From positions 124,001 through 188,000 of the forward strand of contig JADJAS010000005.1 in NCBI GenBank assembly GCA_016704145.1: a DNA stretch of 64,000 bases, read 5' to 3'. The DNA comes from Rhodocyclaceae bacterium (GTDB lineage: Bacteria > Pseudomonadota > Gammaproteobacteria > Burkholderiales > Rhodocyclaceae). Below the pieces are notes generated by a model that worked only from the letters and a program-made list of their open reading frames with translations, ran no database searches and was not told the DNA's origin. Every line of letters starts with the position of its first letter. Positions within the stretch are counted from its first letter, which is position 1. Below, one piece after another: positions 58,251-64,000 of the stretch. A program made the translations under genes and the position numbers.

Positions 58251-59256
58251 ACAGCTTGGCCGGATCGAATCCGGTTTCCCGGTAGAAGGTCTGAATCAGG
58301 TCCTTGCCGATGCGCGATTCCATATCGACATGAGTCTTGATCAGCGCCTTCTTGATCGCGGCGCGCTCCTGCGGCGTGGGCGTGTAGACCTGCGTCTTGC
58401 CGGACGCCTTGACCGCTTCCAGCGACTTGTCGTTCTCGACCTTGGCGATCTGGTTGGCATAGCGGGTCGCCTGGGCCATGGCGTCGTCGAGCTTGGCGCG
58501 GATATCGGTGGGCAGGCTATCCCAGAACTTCTTGTTGGTGATGACCGCGTAACCGAGATAACCATGCTCGGTCAGCGAAAGGTGTTTTTGCACCTCGTGC
58601 ATCTTCTGTGTGTAGAGGTTGGAGATCGGGTTCTCGGTGCCATCGACCACCCCCGTCTGCAAGGCTTGATAAACCTCGGAGAACGCCATCACCTGCGGCA
58701 GACTGCCCAGTGCGCGCATTTGCGACTCCAGTACCTTCGAGGACTGGATACGCATCTTCACTCCCTTGAAATCCTCCGGCATGCGCAAGGGTTTGTTGGC
58801 CGAGAAAGACTTGAAACCATTGTCCCAGTAGCTCAGGCCCCGGATGCCCTTGGCTTCAAGCTTGTCCAGCAGTTGCCGGCCCACCGGTCCCAAGGTCACC
58901 TTGTGCAATTCGTCATAGTTGTCGAAGATGTAGGGAAGGTCGAATACCTCGAACTCCTTGACGCCGAGGGGACCAAACTTTGCCAGGGATGGCGCCAGCA
59001 TTTGCACGGCGCCCAACTGCAACGCCTCCATTTCTTCCTTGTCCTTGTACAGCGTGCTGTTGGCGTACACCTCGACCTTGACCTTGCCTGCCGTCAGTTC
59101 TTCGGCCTTCTTCTTGAAGAACTCGGCGGCATGTCCCTTGGGCGTGTCATTGGCGACCACGTGGCTGAACTTGATGACAATGGGCTGTTGCGCGAATGCC
59201 GGCAAGGAAAGCGCGGCCGTCCCGATCAGGCCGATGATGATGTTGCGAATTTTCAT
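58249..59256 (-). CDS. dctP: TRAP substrate-binding protein DctP
   Basis: The 335-residue product has a signal peptide (MKIRNIIIGLIGTAALSLPAFA) and the DctP fold with VVANDTPKGHAAEFF and the conserved arginine in KMRIQSS near residue 170, which binds the carboxylate. By family the ligand is a C4-dicarboxylate or a similar organic acid. It is the first gene of the dctPQM operon, divergent from dctS. Confidence 0.94.
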   Translation of the reverse strand: MKIRNIIIGLIGTAALSLPAFAQQPIVIKFSHVVANDTPKGHAAEFFKKKAEELTAGKVKVEVYANSTLYKDKEEMEALQLGAVQMLAPSLAKFGPLGVKEFEVFDLPYIFDNYDELHKVTLGPVGRQLLDKLEAKGIRGLSYWDNGFKSFSANKPLRMPEDFKGVKMRIQSSKVLESQMRALGSLPQVMAFSEVYQALQTGVVDGTENPISNLYTQKMHEVQKHLSLTEHGYLGYAVITNKKFWDSLPTDIRAKLDDAMAQATRYANQIAKVENDKSLEAVKASGKTQVYTPTPQERAAIKKALIKTHVDMESRIGKDLIQTFYRETGFDPAKL

Positions 59257-59324
59257 GGTTTCTCCTCTGTACACGCCCCGATGGGCTTGGGCGGATTGTC
59301 GTTATCCGGCCTGGTATCCGCCAT

Positions 59325-59338
59325 TGTGGATATCCACA
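59325..59338. promoter_or_regulatory. Perfect 14-bp palindrome in the dctP/dctS divergent promoter
   Basis: TGTGGATATCCACA lies midway between the two divergent starts (59256 and 59384). It is a candidate operator for the FixJ-type regulator or another factor controlling both operons. Confidence 0.45.
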
Positions 59339-59383
59339 GGCGTGGCGCGCTCGACTCCGGCCGGAAGGTTTAACATCGTTCCG

Positions 59384-61321
59384 ATGGAAATGGCGCGGAT
59401 GGCTCCGGACATCAAGACCAGCGGCTGGCTATGGTGGTTGCCGCGGCTGTCGTTCGCCCTCTTCGTCGGCGCCATGGCGGCGCTCTTGTGGCTGTCGAAC
59501 CGGACGGATAGCGAGGAACAGCGGGCCACGTTGATCAGCGACATGCTTTGGCTGGAGCAAAGCCTGCGCTTCGCGCTCTCCCATAATGAAGAGCTGTTGG
59601 GGCAGATGGGCGCCCGCCGGATTCAGGATCAAGACAGCCTGGCGGCGCATGCCCGCCTCCTGGTCGAGAACCAGACCGGCTTGCGGGCGGTGAGTTGGCT
59701 CGATGGCGCCGGCGGCGTTCGGCTGACCTATCCCGCGGCGACCACGTCGGCCGTGGCCCCCGAAGCCGTCAGGCTGGCCATGTCGCTGGCAAGACCGGTC
59801 TACGGCAAGCCTTATCTGACCGCCAATGGCGATTGGGCTTTCCAGGTCCACGTCCCCGTGGCCGATCGCGCTGGAACGATCGGCGCGGTGGTGGGGCAAT
59901 ACGACATAAATCGCATGCTGCAGGAAGCGGTGCCCTGGTGGCTAGCGGAGCGATACCGCATCGTCGTGGCCGATACCGAAGGCAAGTCGCTGGCAAGTCG
60001 ATCCAAGGTCGAGACACCGACATCCACGGGAAGCTACCAGTTGGCGCTCGAGCCCCCGGGCCATGGCCTGTCGTTGCAGGCGACGCCCTACCGGACGCCA
60101 GCACCGCTGGCAGGCCGACTCCTGTCGGCGGCCTTGGTCTTCCTGGCCATCGTGGTGCTATGGAGCCTTTGGGCCCTGCGCCGCCATGTGCAAGGACGGC
60201 TGGCCGCCGAAGCGGCCTTGCGCAACGAGCATGCCTTTCGCAAGGCGATGGAGGATTCCGTACAGGCTGGCTTGCGCGCTCGCGACCTCGAAGGCCGCAT
60301 CACCTATGTCAATCCCGCCTTTTGCGCGATGGTGGGCTGGTCGGCCGAGGAGTTGACGGGCCGGATGCCACCGATGCCCTATTGGGTCGACGAGGAAATG
60401 GAAGCCACGCGCGCCCTGCACGACCGCATTCTTGCCGGCGAAGGTCCCAGGCGCGGTTTTGAGGTTCCGTTCAGGCGTCGCAATGGTGAAATGTTTCCCG
60501 TCCTGATCCATGAAGCACCCCTGATCGATGCCAACGGTCGGCAGACGGGATGGATGAGTTCGGTCATCGATATCTCCGACCAGAAGCGGGCCGAGGAATT
60601 GGCCCGTCAGCAACAGGAACGACTCCAGTCGACGGCCAGACTGATCACCATGGGCGAGATGGCATCCAGTCTGGCGCACGAGCTTAACCAGCCGCTGGCG
60701 GCGATCGCCAGCTACAACGCCGGCTGTCTGCAGCTTCTTAACGATGGTCATGCCGACGCGGAGGAACTGAAGGACGCCCTGGCCAAGAGTACGGCGCAAG
60801 CGCAACGGGCAGGCCGCGTCATCCGGCGAATCTACGAGTTCGTTAGACGGGCCGAGCCCAAGTCGGAGCCGTGCAACATCGTCGACCTGATCGACCGGAG
60901 CATCGCCCTGGTGGAACCGGATGCGCGAAGGCATGGCATCCGGATCGAGCGTCACGTTCGATCCGGCTTGCCCTCGATCAATGGCGATGGCATATTGCTC
61001 GAGCAAGCTTTTCTCAACCTCATCCGCAACGCGACCGAGTCGGTACAGGGACTCTCCGGCGAGCGCCGACGCCTGACTTTGAGCGTCGACCTCGAGAGCG
61101 AGCACGTCCACCTCGCCATTGCCGATCTTGGCGCCGGCATTTCGGCGACAATCGCGCCTCGGCTGTTCGAACCTTTCTTCAGCACCAAGACCGAAGGACT
61201 GGGGATGGGCCTAAATATCTGCCGATCAGTGGTCGAAGGGCACAAGGGGCGATTGTGGATGGAACCGAACCCGCAAGGCGGGTGCATCTTCCATGTCTTG
61301 CTGCCGATCGAAAAACCATGA
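59384..61321 (+). CDS. dctS: DctS-like sensor histidine kinase
   Basis: The 645-residue product has TM1 (~16-37), a periplasmic sensor domain of ~210 residues, TM2 (~252-272), a PAS domain (HAFRKAMEDSVQAGLRARDL), a HisKA H-box (SLAHELNQPLAAIASYN) and HATPase motifs (NLIRNATESV, DLGAGIS, GLGMGLNI). This is the DctS/FixL-like arrangement that senses C4-dicarboxylates and activates TRAP transport. The ATG at 59384 is used; ATG 59390 is an alternative. Upstream frames oppose dctP. Confidence 0.88.
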   Translation: MEMARMAPDIKTSGWLWWLPRLSFALFVGAMAALLWLSNRTDSEEQRATLISDMLWLEQSLRFALSHNEELLGQMGARRIQDQDSLAAHARLLVENQTGLRAVSWLDGAGGVRLTYPAATTSAVAPEAVRLAMSLARPVYGKPYLTANGDWAFQVHVPVADRAGTIGAVVGQYDINRMLQEAVPWWLAERYRIVVADTEGKSLASRSKVETPTSTGSYQLALEPPGHGLSLQATPYRTPAPLAGRLLSAALVFLAIVVLWSLWALRRHVQGRLAAEAALRNEHAFRKAMEDSVQAGLRARDLEGRITYVNPAFCAMVGWSAEELTGRMPPMPYWVDEEMEATRALHDRILAGEGPRRGFEVPFRRRNGEMFPVLIHEAPLIDANGRQTGWMSSVIDISDQKRAEELARQQQERLQSTARLITMGEMASSLAHELNQPLAAIASYNAGCLQLLNDGHADAEELKDALAKSTAQAQRAGRVIRRIYEFVRRAEPKSEPCNIVDLIDRSIALVEPDARRHGIRIERHVRSGLPSINGDGILLEQAFLNLIRNATESVQGLSGERRRLTLSVDLESEHVHLAIADLGAGISATIAPRLFEPFFSTKTEGLGMGLNICRSVVEGHKGRLWMEPNPQGGCIFHVLLPIEKP

Positions 61322-61926
61322 GCACGGGGATTGTGCACCTGATCGACGATGACGAGGCCATTCGGGACGCCTTGGCCTGGTTGCTGCGCTCGCACCGTAT
61401 CGAATCGCGCGCTTGGGATTCCGCCGAGAGTTTTCTCGCCGATTATCATGTCGACATGAGGGGTTGCCTGATTCTGGACATCCGGATGTCCGGTATGACC
61501 GGCCTGGAGTTGTTCGAGCAATTGCTGGATCGGGGCTGCGCCATGCCGGTCATTTTTCTGACCGGGCACGCCGACGTGCCACTGGCGGTCCGAACCGTCA
61601 AGAAGGGAGCATTCGATTTTCTGGAGAAACCTTTCAGCGATGGCGAACTGGCCGAGCGCGTGGTCGCTGCGCTCGGACTGGACGAACAGAACCATCGCCT
61701 TGCCACTTCCAACGCATCAATCGACGCGCGCCTGCAGAGCCTGACGATGCGAGAAAAGGAGGTGATGAAACGGATTCTGGGTGGCCAGTACAACAAGGTG
61801 ATCGCCGCGGACTTGCAGATTGCCATGCGAACGGTCGAGGTTCATCGCGCACGCATCTTCGAAAAGATGAATGTCAGGTCGGCGGTCGAACTCGCCCAAC
61901 TATTGGCGGGCGCACAGCTTGACTAA
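61318..61926 (+). CDS. dctR: DctR-like LuxR/FixJ-family response regulator
   Basis: The 202-residue product has a receiver domain (IDDDEAIRDALAWLL, phospho-acceptor in LILDIRMSGM, LTGHADVP) and a C-terminal LuxR helix-turn-helix (LTMREKEVMKRILGGQYNK, then MRTVEVHRARIFEKM). It overlaps dctS by ATGA. It is probably the activator of dctPQM. Its 3' end overlaps the convergent tilS gene by 53 bp. Confidence 0.9.
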   Translation: MSTGIVHLIDDDEAIRDALAWLLRSHRIESRAWDSAESFLADYHVDMRGCLILDIRMSGMTGLELFEQLLDRGCAMPVIFLTGHADVPLAVRTVKKGAFDFLEKPFSDGELAERVVAALGLDEQNHRLATSNASIDARLQSLTMREKEVMKRILGGQYNKVIAADLQIAMRTVEVHRARIFEKMNVRSAVELAQLLAGAQLD

Positions 61927-62887
61927 GGGTGTCATTGGCGGCAACGAGCACCAGCAGCCTGCCTGTCCGCTTCAAGGTGACGCCACCGAAGGCAATGGCC
62001 GGATGTCGGTCTGCCGCTGCCGTCAAGAACTGCCGCGTTGCTTCCTTCAGACGCCGTTCACTCGGAATGCCGACCCGATGGATGATTAATAGGAACCTCA
62101 AGACATTGCGCGCGCGTGGCTCCGGCAACCGCCTCAACAATTCCAGCGCCAGGGGGAAGGCATGAGGATGATCGTCGAGATCCAGCCTGGCCAGGTCGTC
62201 AAGCAGGCTGGCGGCCTCGGCGAAGTGTGTCGCGGCGCTGACAAGGCGTTCCTCGACCGAGGGGAACCGTCGACGCAAGGCCGGCAGAATGCCTAGACGA
62301 AGGAAATTCCGCGAGAACCGAATGTCCTGATTGCTTTCATCCTCGATCCATCTCAGACCGTGCGACCGCGCGTAAGCGGCAATCTCGGCCCGCTCGACGT
62401 CCAGCATGGGTCTGAGCAGGCGGCCGCTCTGTTCGGGCATCGCACCGGCGCCACGAAGGCCGGCACCGCGAACGATATTGAAAAGCGTGGTCTCGGCGCG
62501 ATCGCCACGATGATGGGCGAGAAGCATCCAATCGGTCACCACTTGCCGAAAACACGCATGGCGCGCCCGGCGCGCCGCGGCTTCCAAGCCATCATGGCTG
62601 CCTCGCTCGACATCGACGCGGTACACGGAACATGGCACCGCCCATGCCCGGCAAGTCTCTTGGCAAAACTCCGCCCAACGATCCGCGTTGTCACTCAATC
62701 CGTGGTGCACATGCACTGCGGAAACCGCGCCGCGCGAAGCAGCCAGCGTGTGCAACAGGACCATCGAATCCAGCCCGCCGGAGAAAGCCACCGTGAGTCG
62801 ATCACCAGCGCCGACATGCCGCGCCAAACATCGGGTGACGGCGGCTTTGACAGGGTCAATGGAGGCTGATTTCCTTGTAGCGGCCAT
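61874..62887 (-). CDS. tilS: tRNA(Ile)-lysidine synthase, short C-terminus
   Basis: The 337-residue product has the PP-loop SGGLDSM (residues 36-42), [15 protein letters not shown] and [21 protein letters not shown]. It makes lysidine at the wobble position of tRNA-Ile (CAU). Typical proteobacterial TilS proteins are ~430 residues. Here the last C-terminal domain is missing and the final 18 codons lie antisense to dctR. It overlaps the end of accA by 32 bp. Confidence 0.88.
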   Translation of the reverse strand: MAATRKSASIDPVKAAVTRCLARHVGAGDRLTVAFSGGLDSMVLLHTLAASRGAVSAVHVHHGLSDNADRWAEFCQETCRAWAVPCSVYRVDVERGSHDGLEAAARRARHACFRQVVTDWMLLAHHRGDRAETTLFNIVRGAGLRGAGAMPEQSGRLLRPMLDVERAEIAAYARSHGLRWIEDESNQDIRFSRNFLRLGILPALRRRFPSVEERLVSAATHFAEAASLLDDLARLDLDDHPHAFPLALELLRRLPEPRARNVLRFLLIIHRVGIPSERRLKEATRQFLTAAADRHPAIAFGGVTLKRTGRLLVLVAANDTLSQAVRPPIVGRVRPPT

Positions 62888-63824
62888 GGCTCATCATTCG
62901 CTCCATGCGACGTTCGACAAGCTCGGCGGGCGAGAGTGTAGTCACCTGCTTCAGTTGATCCTGCAGCGCCTTCTTGAGGGCCACGGCCATCGCGCGATGA
63001 TCGCGGTGGGCACCGCCGACCGGCTCGGTGACAAGCCGATCCACCAGGCCCAGGGACTTTAGACGTGGTGCCGTGATGCCCATGGTTTCGGCAGCATCTG
63101 CGGCTTTGTCCGCACTCTTCCAGAGAATAGATGCACAACCTTCGGGCGAAATCACGGAGTATGTGGCGTACTGAAGCATCAGTAGTGCATCACCGACCGC
63201 AACGGCAAGCGCGCCACCAGAACCGCCCTCGCCGATCACGGTGGCAATAAGAGGCACCCTGATTTGCGCCATTTCATAGAGATTCCGGCCAATTGCCTCC
63301 GATTGACCGCGTTCCTCGGCATCGATGCCGGGATAGGCCCCCGGCGTGTCAACAAAGGTAAAGAGCGGCAGATCGAAGCGCTCCGCAAGCCGCATCAAGC
63401 GCAGCGCCTTGCGATACCCTTCCGGCCGTGGCATGCCGAAATTGCGAAAAATCTTTTCCTTGGTATCCCGGCCCTTCTGGTGACCGATGACCATGCAGGA
63501 TTGGCCGTTGAAGCGCGCTAGGCCCCCGACAATAGCGTGATCATCGGAAAATGAACGGTCGCCATGAAGCTCATCGAAGTCGGTGAACATGTACTCAATG
63601 TAATCAAGCGTGTACGGGCGTTGAGGATGCCGGGCGACTTGGGCGATTTGCCAAGGTGTTAGCTTGGCGTAGATATCCTTGGTGAGAGAGAGGCTCTTGG
63701 CCTCGAGCCTACTGATTTCCTCTGAGATATCGACAGCCGAGTCATCCTGGACAAATCTGAGTTGCTCGATCTTGCCTTCGAGCTCGGCAATCGGTTGTTC
63801 GAAATCCAGGAAGGTCGTTTTCAT
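62856..63824 (-). CDS. accA: Acetyl-CoA carboxylase carboxyltransferase subunit alpha
   Basis: The 322-residue product starts [20 protein letters not shown] and contains [52 protein letters not shown] and [15 protein letters not shown]. With AccD it transfers carboxybiotin to acetyl-CoA. The order accA-tilS is common in betaproteobacteria. Confidence 0.97.
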   Translation of the reverse strand: MKTTFLDFEQPIAELEGKIEQLRFVQDDSAVDISEEISRLEAKSLSLTKDIYAKLTPWQIAQVARHPQRPYTLDYIEYMFTDFDELHGDRSFSDDHAIVGGLARFNGQSCMVIGHQKGRDTKEKIFRNFGMPRPEGYRKALRLMRLAERFDLPLFTFVDTPGAYPGIDAEERGQSEAIGRNLYEMAQIRVPLIATVIGEGGSGGALAVAVGDALLMLQYATYSVISPEGCASILWKSADKAADAAETMGITAPRLKSLGLVDRLVTEPVGGAHRDHRAMAVALKKALQDQLKQVTTLSPAELVERRMERMMSHGRYKEISLH

Positions 63825-63850
63825 TCGGTGAATTGTACGCCCCAAAGCGC

Positions 63851-63884
63851 AAACGCCCCGACTGAGGTAATCAGTGGGGCGTTT
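63851..63884 (-). terminator. rRNA operon terminator hairpin
   Basis: Inverted repeat AAACGCCCC / GGGGCGTTT with an inner CTGA/TCAG extension, ~17 bp downstream of the 5S 3' end on the minus strand, just before accA. Confidence 0.7.
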
Positions 63885-63900
63885 GGGGTTGAAGGGTTAG

Positions 63901-64000
63901 TCTGGCGCTGACCTACTTTCTCACGGGTAGTCCGCAATATCATTGGCGCGGGGGTGTTTCACGGGCCTGTTCGGGATGGGAAGGGGTGGTTCCACCCTGC
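63901..64000 (-). rRNA. rrf: 5S ribosomal RNA, 3' part
   Basis: The minus strand reads GGTGGAACCACCCCTTCCCA, TCCCGAACAGG, CGTGAAACACCCCCGCGCCA and GAGAAAGTAGGTCAGCGCCA, the conserved blocks of bacterial 5S rRNA. The 5' end lies beyond the right edge. The rest of the rRNA operon should follow there. Confidence 0.95.

Overview
The window looks like a piece of a GC-rich betaproteobacterial chromosome, most likely of the Rhodocyclales type. This is inferred from the conserved gene order purA-hisZ-DUF2065-hflC-hflK-hflX-hfq-der-bamB-yfgM-hisS-ispG-rodZ-pilW-rlmN-ndk, from the respiratory and TRAP-transport content, and from gene relatedness as I can judge it by eye. No database search was possible. 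The window ends in the 3' part of a 5S rRNA gene, so an rRNA operon lies just beyond it.

Layout. (1) 1-4.4 kb, minus strand: a secreted RTX-repeat lipase-like protein, a decayed second copy of its C-terminal half, and two signal-peptide proteins. Each of these two starts on the ATGA of an RTX reading frame, inside a duplicated ~150 bp repeat. (2) 4.4-14.4 kb, plus strand: a degenerate alpha/beta hydrolase, then a respiratory cluster. The cluster holds a very methionine-rich exported protein, a small exported protein, a pentaheme cytochrome c, a Tat-exported DMSO-reductase-family molybdoenzyme, its four-cluster ferredoxin subunit and a TorD-like chaperone. A two-component pair follows: a sensor kinase with a periplasmic CXXCH haem motif and an NtrC-type sigma-54 activator. 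A -24/-12 promoter and two palindromic upstream sites precede the methionine-rich gene. (3) 14.4-17.3 kb: a scrapyard with two degenerate type I-E CRISPR repeats, Mu-like phage F and G fragments, a shattered type I-E cas1, a toxin-antitoxin pair reading into that cas1, and a transposase scrap. (4) 17.3-31.6 kb, minus strand: a complete type I-C CRISPR-Cas locus with 76 repeat units. Its operon carries three small toxin-antitoxin-type genes between cas7 and cas4. (5) 31.6-40.7 kb: mfd, a PAS histidine kinase, aroG, a DUF1015 gene and an enoyl-CoA hydratase. (6) 40.7-56 kb: the housekeeping block listed above, with bamB split by a frameshift. (7) 56-62 kb: a DctPQM TRAP transporter facing a DctS/DctR-type two-component system. 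(8) 62-64 kb: tilS, accA, an rRNA terminator and partial 5S rRNA.

How it fits together. The best candidate for an undescribed system is the 5.1-14.4 kb cluster. A periplasmic methionine-rich protein made next to a DMSO-reductase-like enzyme suggests a renewable oxidant scavenger: methionine residues would be oxidised to sulfoxide, and the molybdoenzyme would reduce them with electrons from the multihaem cytochrome. The haem sensor and sigma-54 activator would switch it on. Second, PIN-like toxin-antitoxin genes sit directly upstream of the adaptation genes in both the live I-C locus and the dead I-E locus. Third, a ~25 bp motif (GAAAGTCAG followed by a CGTG..CACG hairpin) recurs about eleven times across the window, at gene ends and in frame inside conserved genes.
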